DNA of 64,000 nucleotides, taken from the NCBI RefSeq assembly GCF_000004195.4, contig NC_030678.2, forward strand, positions 32,154,201 through 32,218,200, given 5' to 3'. A model generated the notes under the pieces. It saw only the letters and a program-made list of their open reading frames with translations. It searched no databases and was not told the origin of the DNA. A program made the position numbers and the translations under genes. Positions 1-11,216 of this stretch are shown here, in pieces (the first letter of the stretch is position 1; the number at the start of each line of letters is the position of its first letter). This DNA comes from Xenopus tropicalis (lineage: Eukaryota > Chordata > Amphibia > Anura > Pipidae).

Positions 1-654
1 ACTCTTTAATTACTTTTCAGATGAAAAATAGGGCAACATTCTTAATGCCTGGGCATCCTGGCCAGTCTTTGCCAGTCTAATTACGTGCGACACAAAGACC
101 ACAAGTACAGAATAAAATTAATTCCATCAGGGAAACTATTTTCCATGCAGGCCTTGTATCATCTACTTGCTTGTTGGTTTGTGCTTACAGATCAGGCCAA
201 GAGCTCTGGAATGGAAACATGGAGGAGGCTAAATAGAGACTGTATCACATGCAGGAATTCAGATGACCAAGGTCATCTGCTCTGTATACATAATCTTGGT
301 GGGATTTTTCTAGGAAATGTAGAGATAGGAATGCAAGTCAAGCCGTTTTGTGCAAGTACCTCAGCAGTACAGCAGGTGGTGCTCTGTTCCCAAACCCCTA
401 GCATTGAGAGTAGAAACCCTAAGGCACTGTCCTGGCTAAAGCTTACTAAAGCTTAACTAAAGAAAAGAAATGTTGTTTATTATGTAGGCTTCTGTACCAG
501 CCCACGGCAACCCCAGCCCTTTAGCACAAAGATCTGTCCCTTTAAAGATGCCCCCAGTAGCTCCCGTCTGCTTTTCTGCTGATTCCCAGCGCTTGTTTTG
601 GGCTGCTGTCGGCTAAGGGATCAATGTGATCAATAAATATAAATGGCCTCTGTA

Positions 655-1337
655 TTTAATAATCAGACCTGTAGCATCAGTTTATATGACAGGCCAACCT
701 AATTTTCTGCTTCATAACTTGCAAAGACCCCTAAGTTCAGCTTTTCAACAGCCCACTGAGCATGTTCACTGTCCCAGACAGATTAAAAAAAATTCAAGAT
801 GGAAAGCTCCTGTGACAACTGTAAAGACTTATTATATTGTTACTACTATAGAGATGTTGAAACTTTTTAGAATATAAATTATGGCATTTCTAGCCACATT
901 AAAGGAACAGTAACACCAAAAAATGAAAGTGTATAAAAATAATTACGATATTATGTACTGTTGCCCTGTGCTGGTACAGCTGGTGTCTTTGCCTCAGAAA
1001 GACTATTATAGTTTATATAAACAAAGCTGCTATGTAGCCATGGGGGCAGCCATTCAAAGGAGAAAAGGCACAGGCACATAGCAGATAACAGATAATATTC
1101 TACAGAGCTTATCTGTTATCTGCTATGTAACCTGTGCCTTTTCTTCTTTTTTCCAGGTTGAATGGCTGCCCCCGTGGCTACAAAGCAGCTTATTATATAA
1201 ACTATAGTACTGTTACTTTAGCAAATACACAACTTTAGCTGTGCAGGGTAACAGTACATTATATTTTAAATACTTTAACACACTTTCATTTTTGGCGTTA
1301 CTGTTCCTTTAATCTTTAGGGTTTAGTTCTCCTTTAA
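655..1337. mobile_element. Interrupted T2-like element (outer copy)
   Basis: The left part (about 655-898) resembles 52270-52477: both have the stretch around AATCAG..CTGTAGCAT, the AAGAT..AAGCTCCTGTG segment, and the same terminus, TTTAGTTCTCCTTTAA, here ending at 1337. In this copy a separate 414-bp MITE sits between body and terminus. Diverged relatives lie near 8805-8935 and, inverted, at about 63660-63800. The TTAA end suggests the T2/Kolobok-type group known from Xenopus; the assignment is by terminus only. Confidence 0.6.
899..1312. mobile_element. Palindromic T2-type MITE, TTAA-flanked
   Basis: A 414-bp element begins TTAAAGGAACAGTAAC and ends with the inverted copy GTTACTGTTCCTTTAA. 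The arms are complementary for much of their length, including the GAATGGCTGCCCCC/GGGGGCAGCCATTC blocks. They close in a central hairpin made from AGCAGATAACAGATAA and its inverse around 1080-1130. TTAA at both ends is the target preference of T2-type (Kolobok-like) Xenopus MITEs. There is no coding capacity. Confidence 0.85.
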
Positions 1338-2283
1338 CTATAATGGCTGCCTATACCTCCAAGCACCATGTTAGTATGAGATACTGGGAGCTGTAGTAGG
1401 TAACAGGTGATGGGCCAATGGTTGCCTCCTTTGTTAAGTAAATAGCTCCGATACATCTGTCAAATACTGGTTTATCTGTAAAGTTTATTTTAATGCTAAT
1501 ATGGAGGGATAATGTGCTGCATGGGCATAACATCTCAACACATCTCTGTTTACAAACATAAATTAGCCGACCTTTGTCTTTGCTAAGGGGTTCTCAGAAT
1601 CAGTTGTGTGGAAGCTGAAGCAAGCAATATGGCAGTGACTACAGATGAAATTAAGAAAACAAGGCATGGTGCTTAGGGGGGCCGATTCTAGGTAGCCTGC
1701 CCCTCATAGGCCCGTTAAAAAGGAAATGAATGTACTGTAAACAGCCTGAAAGGCCATGGGTTTGGTTGCTACATCTATTTTGGAAATTAGGTTTCAAAGT
1801 GACGGCTTTGATCATCCGAGAGAGTGTGTGTGTGCGCAACACGAGACAAGTTGCTACACTCAGGGTATCCTGTGTATTGCAAGAACACACTGTTTCAATG
1901 ACACAGACCGAAGCAGGTGGCCTCTGGGAAGGGTGTGGGGAAACAATGCTGTACAGCTCGGGGAGGGTATACATGGCTTCCTGCAGGCCAAAACGTTTCA
2001 CTCTGTTATTCTGTGAATTGGCAATTGGGCAAGAGATTCTGCTGGATGATTAATGTGCTGCCCACACGGTGTAACATGAGAGAGGTGTCACGCAGATCTC
2101 ATGGCAAGGCTTTCTGCTGTATATCTCATGGCTCCAGGAACATTGTGCCCTCCCGCTGATAATCACAACTGATTCAGCGATGAAGACATAAGCTGGGACT
2201 GTCCAGCAATGCTCTTCATGAAGTCCTAGAGGTTAACAGACACATTGTTAAGCTGAGGGGTACAGTAAGGAGATAGCATTCAC

Positions 2284-2484
2284 CTTGCAAGCAGAATGCC
2301 TTGATATTCCTCTAGCTGCTTCATGAAACTTGGGTTTGGCTTGGTTACAGTGCGTCTCTCCTTCACATAATCAAAGGCCCGGTCCAAGTTCCAGCCATAC
2401 TCCTTCATGGCATAGGCAATCACAGTAGATGCAGAGCGGCTCACACCCATTTTGCAGTGCACAAGGCATTTGGAACCATGCTTC
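2284..2484 (-). CDS. ssh2: ssh2 exon 12: phosphatase catalytic loop
   Basis: This exon encodes residues 366-431 of the model, with one split codon at each end. The acceptor is ...CTACACAG at 2486-2485 and the donor GTGAAT starts at 2283. It carries the signature H374-C375-K-M-G-V-S-R381, the Cys-X5-Arg P-loop of protein tyrosine phosphatases in which the Cys is the nucleophile. The helix and loop EYGWNLDRAFDYVKERR follow, then the end of the phosphatase core (QLEEYQGILLA). All catalytic residues are intact. The two trailing bases AG would complete Ser with the next exon, matching the family's ASKQRH continuation. Confidence 0.97.
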
Positions 2485-4002
2485 CTGTGTAGAGAATAGT
2501 ATGTGTATTATGCATAGGTCAAAGCTATTAAACATATTCTAACAGCATCTCATGCCACCTTCCTCTCCCAACACACACTAGGAAGGTATGTTACAGAAGC
2601 TATACAGGCATAGCTACCAACAATTGGGGCAAGATCACACTGTGGTGTGCTAACCACTATAGCCCTGGATCCTTGTACAGTATGTATCCTTAATATTACT
2701 TTTCCCAAAAAAGATGAGCACTGCATACAGACTATTCTTATACTGCATTCACATAGGATACATGAGAATGGGTATTACTATTATGGAAAATTCAGATACC
2801 GAAAGTTGTTTGAGGTAATTAGGTAAGGTTTATTAGACACGTACGTGGGTTCTGAGCAATAGATAGTCAGAACAAAGACAGCACCAGGTTTATATAGACT
2901 TTGTGACATAGTAGCACACATCATAAGAAATGTATGAGCAAATGCATTACCAGTTTACCAGTGTACACGCATAGAAATATCTGTTCACAGCACAGAAAAC
3001 AAGGATCTTTTCTTTGCCAAATAGGTGGTTCTGTCTTCAAGGCCATAGTTGACGTAACTAAGGCTAGCTTGAGAACAGAATCCATCCAAGTCAGGGGGCC
3101 TGTGGGTGAATCTGCACACACAGAATTTATTCTTTATCACTACCTTTTTGCTTGGGGTGTTCTGTCCCTTTAATGCATGATCGTTACACCAGAGACCAGA
3201 GATCTCTGACCAATCATTGTAAGTACATTTTGTAGGAATGTAGGCTTTTGTGTCTTTTTATCAGGCAGCCAACTGGCAGACAGCAATACTTAGTTAAGAG
3301 AGATAAAAAAAATCACTTGCCGGGTGTTTTGCAGTTACAGGCTCAAAACAAAGCAGTGTTATGCTAAATAATAAACCTGCCTAGCACAGAAGGATGACTC
3401 AATATGAACAGATGCCTGTCATTCTTCTTGATTCATGTTTAAACAAGGAAACTGCAATCCGAAAGTCATGTTATGTTAAACAAGGACACAGGAGACGTTA
3501 TTGGCCCCAACGCCTGCCTCTACTCCTGCACATTCTACAGCTAGAAAACATTTAAATCCTTTGACCCACTTATAAAACAGGGTTAAAAAATAATTAGCTA
3601 AATGCAGATTATAAGAGTGGAGTCTTGAGCAATTAAAAGAACACAGCAGGCATGTTTCTAGAAGCGGGCACTGTAACATTAAGGGCAAAGGCACACAGTG
3701 GTATTTAGGGCACTACCTGCAATGTACTTTTAGTAGCTCAAGAGAAGGGGACAAATCACCCAAAATTACCTTGCTCTACTGGCTCTATGAGAATCCCTAC
3801 AAGTAGTTCACATTAAGAAAAATTTTAGACAAGCTTTCTGCGCTAGTGAAAACATGGCCGCAAAATCGCCCCCATGAGTAACTGATCCAAGGCTGCTGCT
3901 GTTTTTTGTTTTCATTTCAAATTTCAGGGAATTTAAATGGACCTCTAGTACAGGTCAAAATGAGGCCCCCCTCAGCTCTAAAATAGAGAAATACATCTAT
4001 TA

Positions 4003-6261
4003 GTGAATACAGAAATACTCTACAAGTCTTCCATTATCACCTACAAGTCTAATGACCCAGAACGTATAGCAAATGTGCAAGTGGTTGAACCCCTGGGCAA
4101 TAGTGACCATAATGTTATTTCATTTGATGTTTGGTGCAGGAAACAAATTTACACGGGGGCAACAAAGACAATGAATTTTAGGAAGGCAAATTTTAGCTCC
4201 TTAAGGGCAGCGCTTCAGGGCATAGATTGGGGCATTATGTTTTCTGATAAAAACACAGAGCAGAAATGGTTGTCATTTAAAATGATATTAAATCATTACT
4301 GTTCTCAATTTATTCCATTAATAAGAAAAAGTAGAAGTGTTAAGAATCACCCTATGTGGCTTAACTCTGAGGTAAAGAAGTTAATAGGGAGAAAAAGGAA
4401 AGCTTTTAAGAAATATAAGTCAGAGGGGACAGTAGATGCGTTTAATGATTATAAACACTATAACAAGTGTTGTAAAACAGCAATCCGGAAGGCAAAGATA
4501 GAAAATGAGGAGCGCATCGCGGCCGAGGCCAAGACTAACCCCAAAAAGTTTTTTAAGTATATTAATAGTAAAAAGATGCAGGTTGAGGGTGTGGCCCCAT
4601 TGAGTTATAATAACAATATGGTTACAGCGGATACAGAAAAGGCAGATGTGCTTAACCAGTTCTTTTCTTCTGTGTATACAGTAGAGGAGCCAGTGGGCCA
4701 AGTCCCACCCAATAGCTGCACTGTTGCCTCAGCTCCAACTACACAGTGGTTGGCACAGGATATGGTGCTTAAAGGGTTACACACGATAAATGTAAACAAG
4801 GCACCTGGGCCAGATGGAATACACCCTCGGGTACTGAGAGAGCTAGGGGCAGAATTGCAGTGGCCCTTGTTTCTGATATTCTCAGACTCTCTTTCATCAG
4901 GTATGGTACCTAGGGATTGGAAGAAGGCGAATGTCATTCCCATATTTAAAAAGGGAGTAAGATCTCAGCCTGGCAATTATAGTTTGACATCCGTGGTGGG
5001 CAAGTTATTTGAAGGCTTGTTAAGGGATCACATTCAAAATTATATAGTGGAGAATGGCATTATGAGCAGTAATCAGCATGGCTTTATGAAGGACAGGTCA
5101 TGTCAGACCAATTTAATTGCTTTTTATGATGAGGTAAGTAAGAAGCTGGACAGTGGGGATGCAGTAGATATAATCTATTTGGATTTTGCCAAAGCATTTG
5201 ATACCGTTCCCCACAAATGACTGCTTTCTAAGCTAAGGTCTATTGGTCTTAGTGAAGTCGTTTGCACATGGATAGAAAACTGGCTACAGGATCGGGTACA
5301 GAGGGTGGTTGTTAATGGTACATTCTCTACTTGGAGTAAGGTTCTCAGTGGGGTCCCTCAGGGTTCTGTACTGGGTCCACTTTTGTTTAATTTGTTCATA
5401 AATGACTTAGGGGAGGGTATTATGAGTAATGTATCAGTGTTTGCAGATGACACAAAACTCTGCAGACCAGTCAATTCTATCCAGGATGTGACATCCCTGC
5501 AGCAGGATCTTGACCAACTGGCAATCTGGGCAGCTAAGTGGCAGATGAGATTTAATGTGGATAAATGTAAGGTCATGCACCTGGGATGTAAAAATATGCA
5601 AGCCCCGTATACCCTTAATGGGACTGCACTAGGCAAATCCCTAATGGAGAAGGACCTTGGAGTCCTTGTAGATAATAAACTTGGCTGTAGCAAGCAATGC
5701 CAGGCAGCAGCTGCAAGGGCAAACAAGGTTTTGAGCTGTATTAAAAGGGGTATAGATTCACGGGAGGAGGGGGTTATTCTTCCCCTTTACAGAGCGCTGG
5801 TAAGGCCCCATCTAGAATATGCTGTTCAGTTTTGGTCTCCAGTGCTCAAACGGGACATTATTGAGTTAGAGAGGGTCCAGAGAAGGGCAACTAAGCTGGT
5901 AAAGGGTATGGAAAGTCTCAGTTATGAAGAAAGACTGGCCAAGTTGGGTCTGTTTACACTGGAGAAGAGGCACTTAAGAGGTGACATGATAACTATGTAT
6001 AAATATATAAAGGGATCATATAATAACCTTTCTAATGTTTTATTTACCAGTAGGTCCATCCAACGGACACGAGGGCACCCACTTCGTTTAGAAGAAGGGA
6101 GGTTCCATTTAAACATTCGGAAAGGATTTTTTACAGTGAGAGCTGTGAAGTTGTGGAATTCCCTCCCCGAATCAGTCGTGCTGGCTGATACATTATATAA
6201 CTTTAAGAAGGGGCTGGATGGATTCTTAGCAAGTGAGGGAATACAGGGTTATGGGAGATAG
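4003..6261 (+). pseudogene. LINE reverse transcriptase, one in-frame stop
   Basis: The two open stretches 4003-5220 and 5305-6261 are in the same frame and are separated only by a TGA at 5218-5220. That codon follows FDTVPHK, where relatives commonly have Arg (CGA), so one C-to-T change at a CpG explains it. RT blocks appear in order: NKAPGPDGIHPRVL, DWKKANVIPIFKKG, LDFAKAFD (motif A, catalytic Asp), SGVPQGSVLGPLLF (motif B) and FADDTKL (motif C, catalytic Asp pair). The C-terminal RVQRRATKLVKGM and AVKLWNSLPESVV segments follow. At PGNYSLTS about three residues usual in this family (NYRPxSLTS) are missing. The copy is not functional as it stands. Confidence 0.88.
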
Positions 6262-6312
6262 CTCTCAGTACAAGTGAGGGAATACAGGGTTATGGGAGAT
6301 AGCTCTTAGTAC
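6231..6312 (+). repeat. 41-bp tandem duplication at LINE stop codon
   Basis: The 41-bp unit 6231-6271 is repeated at 6272-6312 with one difference (CTCTCAGTAC versus CTCTTAGTAC). The first copy contains the RT stop codon (6259-6261), so the duplication extends the 3' untranslated part rather than the protein. Confidence 0.9.
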
Positions 6313-6802
6313 TAGTTGATCCAGGGACTGGTCCGATTGCCATCTTGGAGTCAGGAAGGAATTTTTTCCCCTCTGCGGCAAATTAGAGAGGCTTCAGATG
6401 GGGTTTTTTGCCTTCCTCTGGATCAACTAGTAGTTAGGCAGGTTATATTTAGGCATTATGGTTGAACTTGATGGACGTATGTCTTTTTTCAACCCAACTT
6501 ACTATGTTACTATGTAGCCCAGCTGGAAAAGACTTGCGGGCTGTCATTCCTTTTGCTAAGTGCATTACTAACTGGGGGTCACTGTGTCCCTACACTGGTT
6601 CATGCAGTGCTACATTTACTACTGGGAGTACTTCAGTTATTTGGAGTCAATGAAAAGTAATGCTCAAAAATGACAGGGGTTAAGCCCCCTGTTTTCAGGT
6701 TCATATTAGGAGTTTGATAAGTAACACACAGGGATTTACTGCAACAGATAAGCAAGGCTGAAATCCTTAATGACTAAAGACCTCATTGGAAGTTTTACTT
6801 AC

Positions 6803-6949
6803 TTGGCTTTTGAGATGAATTTGAAGGTATCGTTCCAATAAGCCAGCAGGTCAGTGCCTTCCTCGTCATACACCCTTATATTGTGATATTCAAAGAGTCC
6901 AGGGAAAAAGTTATCAATTTCACGCGTAACATTCAAGATGTACCTCACC
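6803..6949 (-). CDS. ssh2: ssh2 exon 11: phosphatase core with general-acid loop
   Basis: This exon encodes residues 317-364 with split codons at both ends. The acceptor is TTTCTAACAG ending at 6950 and the donor GTAAGT starts at 6802. The segment VRYILNVTREIDNFFPG is the Slingshot form of the dual-specificity phosphatase core strand. The NIRVYDEE segment contains Asp344, at the place where DUSPs carry their general-acid Asp. It ends in YWNDTFKFISKA, just before the catalytic exon. Conservation against remembered mammalian SSH2 is near complete, with a Gly after DEE where mammals have Ala. Confidence 0.97.
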
Positions 6950-7956
6950 CTGTTAGAAATAAAGGTCACAAACTTAGAACCATAACATCCAGCAGGAGCA
7001 CTGCCGTGGCGCTCTGAAATGATAGCTCTAAAGCACAGCGACACGACTTATGTAACATGAGGGAAAAGTAGATTATAGAGGGTGCGAGTACCATAAGGAC
7101 AACAACAAGTTAAAATAATGACTTTGAAATGCCCTTGAAATTAGGAAGAAGAGAAGGGGTAGCGGCTTTCTCTCTCAGCTCCAAATGGCAGTGTGCCGAG
7201 GTAAACAAGAGTGAATGGTTTAAAAATATCCACATTGCCAAACCAGTCTGTGGCCTCACAAGAAACATTACTGAATCCCTCACGCTGATCTGGAATAATA
7301 AGGACACAGGCCAAGTTTCTAAAGAGATCTACACAACAGAAAATACAACTTGGCCTATTTCTATTATACAGCAACATGCCAGTTAAAAACAAAACCCACA
7401 AGTTAAAATAAGCTAAATATCTGCCATTTTAACAGATTTTTAATTTATTAGCTTTATAATTGGTCCCTAAAAAAGAAACCTTTTCTTTCGTTGGACTAAA
7501 AACTCTGAGCTGTGGCACAGATGGCATTTAAGTTGCTTCCAACCCAGGGGCGCTGCTGCTGTGAGGACAGTTGAGACACTTGCCCCAGGCGGCAGTGCCG
7601 GATGGGTTACCAGGGGTGACAAAAAGCTGCTCTTGGTAACTTAAAGATCTGAAATTCCGATTTTTATATCGGAATTTTGGCTCTTCTGGTGCAAAGTGCT
7701 ATTGCACTAGCGATGCGGGCCCCGGCATCAACTTGGCCGCCTCAGGTGGCGCTGTTCCCACAAACACCGTTGCTCAGAAGCATGCTAGTGTTTTCATTGG
7801 GGCAATAGCTGCAGGGGTTACAAACAGAAGATAAAGGCTAATGATAGAAAGTGATGGAGGAACAATCACAGCATTAGATAATATACACTGGGGTGCTATG
7901 TGTTTGGGAAAGTTATTTTACTTTATTCGGATTCCTTTAACTTATTGTCTACGTAC
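6950..7956 (-). other. ssh2 intron 10 (1.0 kb)
   Basis: The intron between exons 10 and 11 contains the GC-richer repeat at about 7545-7765. I see no other feature; short open frames near 7110-7400 are not exons, having no family similarity. Confidence 0.75.
7545..7765. repeat. Interspersed frog repeat, GC-rich
   Basis: A GC-rich island (CAGGGGCGCTGCTGCTGTG ... CCGCCTCAGGTGGCGCTGTT) stands out from AT-rich intron DNA. Its outer parts are imperfect inverted complements, and a central block (GAAATTCCGATTTTTATATCGGAATTT) is palindromic. This fits a non-autonomous DNA element; I cannot name the family. Confidence 0.5.
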
Positions 7957-8003
7957 CCTCTGTTCTGCAAGTCTTCCAAATTGGAGGCATTCCACTCGGA
8001 GCC
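7957..8003 (-). CDS. ssh2: ssh2 exon 10: GSEWNASN microexon
   Basis: A 47-bp exon encodes residues 301-315 (GSEWNASNLEDLQNR) plus GG of the next Gly codon. The acceptor is TTATTTTAG ending at 8004 and the donor GTACGT starts at 7956. The sequence is the invariant Slingshot strand at the start of the phosphatase domain. It joins in phase 0 to exon 9 and in phase 2 to exon 11. Confidence 0.95.
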
Positions 8004-8804
8004 CTAAAATAACACGAGAAGCAGAGTAGAAAATGAATACTGGGAATTGTTACAAACTGTCAGAATATACAAATGGAAAAGCGAAGCAGTTATTATACCC
8101 AACCCTCCAGTGGAAGAAACCCCTATTGGAAAACACTTGAAGGGACTGTATAAAGTTTATTGTGGTATATGAACATGGACATTGGTGACGGCTACTTCTT
8201 TCATTTCAATAAAGTGCACCATATTCTCCGAAATTAGGATCTGACTTTGTGATTGGATATATGGATATATATATACATACAGTAAAACATCACAAAAAGC
8301 CACATCACAATTAATGAGGGTATCAGTGTCCGACAAATTATGTGTAACTAAGTGAAAATCCGTGTTCGGCTCAGGAAAAACCTGTGACATGAAGGCAAAC
8401 AAATGATTTCATCCCCGTATGGTAACAGGACACATTAGAACAACCCTCCCATGGGTGGGGAACAACTTGTCAGACCAGGTAGAAGCTCCAGCTGTACAGC
8501 TCTTGTGGCAGGAGTGTCACTGACAGAGAAAGTAGTTGAACTCCCGGATATGACAAGTAGGCACGAGGTACAGGACGTTCGTCAACTGTGTGTCAGCTCA
8601 GTTGTGTGTCAGCCTGTTTCAGTTTTTAGGTAACAGGCTGCTCTCTGCAATAAACTGACCAGAAGAGGCATATAGGGGAATAAGAGAGTCTTATTCAATG
8701 GCTGGTCAACTGCCTCTTTACATCTCACTTGTACAGTATATTTCTGTCTCTTACTTAATGTCACACAGCATTAAAACAGCTCCATACTATGAACTCATTT
8801 TCTG

Positions 8805-8935
8805 ACTGATGATTTCAGAGGACCCGTAAGCTTAGCTTTTCAACAGCAGCCGAGAAAACATTGAGCACGTGCAGTGCCACTGACACCAACAAGATCCAAG
8901 ATAGTGGGCTCCTGTGGACAGTTATTAGCTTTCTT
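8805..8935. repeat. Diverged copy of the 655/52270 repeat
   Basis: The stretch AGCTTAGCTTTTCAACAGCAG followed by AAGATCCAAGATAGTGGGCTCCTGTGGACA matches blocks in the elements near 655-900 and 52270-52480, with gaps. It is part of a dispersed family and its ends are not defined. Confidence 0.5.
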
Positions 8936-10382
8936 TATATAGGGCTTTGTCTGCCCTTTTCCAGAAAGGGCCACAATGTTTTGAATGAAGGCTGAGTGTA
9001 GTACCAGTATAGCAACCAGCTAAGTAACCAGCTAAGACTCAGCGATAAATATCCTCCTTGAGTAGTAAAAACAAAGGTGATCAGAGAACATGGCTATTAG
9101 GATATTATTCTTAACTAACTGCAAACCAGGTTAAATATTTCAGTCTCTTTTGGTTCCGCTGATCTACCAGAGTAGGTCATTATGCTTTTATGTGCCCACA
9201 ACATGCATTATTAAGCATTAGAGACTGAAATATTACACCATCTTTCCAATAACTATATGTACTTTGTGATTATTCATGTATAAACACAGGCTCCATAGGG
9301 TTTCCTTTCAAGTTTTCAATCTGCACCTGCAGAACAGCAACAAAGCCCTTGTACAGCCAAATTCCCTGCCCATCTTGGCAGTTTAATAACAGAAATGATC
9401 AGCTCACCGTTGCCAAGTCTCTGCCGCCTCCTCCTGCAGGTAGGCTCACACGCTATTCTCATGTAAAGGCACTGCACACAGGCTGACGTCAGCCATTTGT
9501 ACACTTTGTATAGAAGGTTCTAACCTGGCCCTATGCCCTCATATCACCGTTTCAGACTGTACAGACAGTTATGTTCTCAGATGCAGGGAATCAGTAAAGG
9601 CCAAGATTTTTTCTTTCCAAAAGTTTGAGTTTAGCTTGCCTGCAGATTTCCCTGCAGTTATTTGTCCCGCCACTACCTGGCCAGCAGATCCGTGTCCTTG
9701 CAGTATAAATAGTTCTTACTTCCAAGTGGTCAACTGCAATTAACCTTTTGTGCTTTCAAACCCCCACTGCTTCCTGCTCTCTAAAGTGATACAAAGCCAC
9801 AAAGCTGCTCTCTTTATAAGAATGGATGAGCTGACACTGACTGCATTGCTTAAGCTGCCCTAGTTTTCACTCTTGATTAACTATAAGGGTGAAAAAATGA
9901 AAATTTCACATACCTATGGGGATATCATGCTAACTCTAGTTTCCAGCTGAATAAAATCTATGCAGTTACTGTAATTAGGGCCACTACATGAGAGAGCAGA
10001 CCTGATGTTAACCTCCCCAACATTTATGTCTGGTACTTGGACTGGGAGGGGGCAGGATCCTTCTAATGTATAGTAAAATTGTGTTCTTTACACTAATAGA
10101 GTCGACTTATAGCAGAAGGCAGAAATAGCGAATAGAATAGAGACATTCCAATGAATCTGAAAACATGAAGAAAGAAATGGCGTTTGTGCCCCTTTACACG
10201 GTTAAGTATGCATGAATAACTTATTATATGACATCCATATGTGAAAGTATAGCAACAGTGGAAGTGCAATAGTGCTTGCCTTGCCAGGAAAGATTCCTTT
10301 TATTTGTGGTTTTTAAACTTTCTTTCCCAACATCCCTAGTGTATATTCATGTTTGTATCATTTTGAGAACAAAAATGTTTAC

Positions 10383-10636
10383 TTGTGAGCCACATTCAAA
10401 TGTAAAAAGAGTTGGGGAGCGTCAAACATGAAAAATATACATGGGGTGCCAAATAAGGGCTGTGATTGGCAATTTGGTAGCCCCTATGAGGACTGGCAGC
10501 CTGCAGGGTTTTTATGTAACCAAAACTTGCCTTTAAGCTAGGAATAAAAAAATAAGCACCTTCTCTGAGGCCACTGGGAGCAATATCCAAAGGGTTGGAT
10601 AGCAGCATGTTGCTCCCGCGCCACTGGCTGGGGACC
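10383..10636. mobile_element. hAT-like non-autonomous element, 5' end missing
   Basis: This matches the 21334, 23809 and 49003 copies through GTGAGCCACATTCAAATGTAAAAAGAG..., AGGGCTGTGATTGGC, TAGCCCCTATG.GGACTGGCAGCCT and GAGGCCACTGGGAGCAA, ending CACTGGCTGGGGACCACAG. The leading CAGGGGTCCCCAACC terminus is absent. It directly abuts the Tc1-type element that starts at 10646. Confidence 0.75.
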
Positions 10637-10645
10637 ACAGCTATA

Positions 10646-10974
10646 TACAGGCATAGGACCCGTTATCCAGAATGCTCGGGACCAAGGGTATTCTGGATAA
10701 GGGGTCTTCCTGTAATTCGGATCTCCATACCTTAAGTCTACTAAAAAAATCACTAAAACATTAATTAAACCCAATAGGATTGTTTTGCATCCAATAAGGA
10801 TTATTTCTATCTTAGTTGGGATCAATTACAAGGTACTGTTTTGTTACTACAGAGAAAAAGGAAATCAGTTTAAAATTTCTGAATTATTTCATTAAAATGT
10901 CTATGGGGATGCGCATTCCGTAATTCAGAGCTTTCTGGATAATGGGTTTCCGGATAAGGGATCCCATACCTCTA
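10646..10974. mobile_element. Tc1/mariner-type MITE
   Basis: A 329-bp element begins TACAGGCATAGGACCCGTTA and ends with the imperfect inverted copy around GGATAAGGGATCCCATACC. The interior has the common frog block AAACCCAATAGGATTGTTTT and GGTACTGTTTTGTTACTACA. The TA-type ends suggest Tc1/mariner mobilisation. Relatives here are 51985-52190, the interrupted copy 53281-54401 and the inverted copy 57814-58070. Confidence 0.7.
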
Positions 10975-11114
10975 CTAACATCAGAAGAATCGTCATCAAT
11001 TATTTATATATTAAATTACGCAGTGCTTTACAATTAATGGAGCAAAGTAAGAGAAGGGCACTCTCCTGAAAGTAACAATAATCTGGGTGCCAAGTGTAAG
11101 TATAAAAATGTACT

Positions 11115-11216
11115 CAGCAAATGGACACAGCACTCACAGGACTTGAAAGGAAACAAAAAATCCTTTATTAGTTTTTGTTTCCTTTCAAGTCCTGTGAGTG
11201 CTGTGTCCATTTGCTG
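11115..11216. repeat. Perfect 45-bp inverted repeat, 12-nt loop
   Basis: The arm 11115-11159 (starting CAGCAAATGGACACAGCACT) is complementary base for base to 11172-11216, with a 12-base loop. It lies in ssh2 intron 9, so a nascent ssh2 transcript would contain a perfect stem of 45 pairs. It could be a young MITE-like insertion or a local inverted duplication. Confidence 0.9.

Larger units (their letters stand above)
1..2283 (-). other. Partial intron after ssh2 exon 12
   Basis: This is the 5' part of the intron following the catalytic exon. I looked for the next Slingshot exon (the family continues SKQRHNKLW) on the minus strand and did not find it, so it lies beyond position 1. The stretch contains the nested TTAA-type elements at about 655-1337. 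The rest (1-650 and 1340-2283) shows no recognisable gene; open frames at 1651-2053 on both strands have no family signature. Confidence 0.7.
3985..6517 (+). mobile_element. 5'-truncated CR1/L2-group LINE
   Basis: This is a non-LTR retrotransposon copy. The 5' end is truncated inside the endonuclease domain, leaving only its C-terminal SDH-containing strand (GNSDHNVISFDV). A nearly complete reverse transcriptase and C-terminal region follow. After the coding part there is a short 3' region ending in the frog LINE tail GTTGAACTTGATGGACGTAT, then TTTTTTCAACCCAACTTACTATGTTACTATGT. The exact left boundary is uncertain because I could not identify target duplications. It lies in ssh2 intron 11 in the opposite orientation, the arrangement usually tolerated in introns. 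Confidence 0.9.
2485..6802 (-). other. ssh2 intron 11 (4.3 kb)
   Basis: The intron between exons 11 and 12 is dominated by a 2.5-kb LINE copy at about 3985-6517 lying antisense to ssh2. In 2485-3980 and 6520-6800 I see no exon and no clear repeat boundary. Confidence 0.8.

Noticed and set aside
1651..2159. Overlapping open frames on both strands next to ssh2 exon 12
   Set aside because: There is no family similarity, no suitable splice pattern joining the gene, and comparable frames occur by chance.
5358..5726. Minus-strand frames inside the LINE
   Set aside because: They are antisense shadows of the reverse transcriptase frame.
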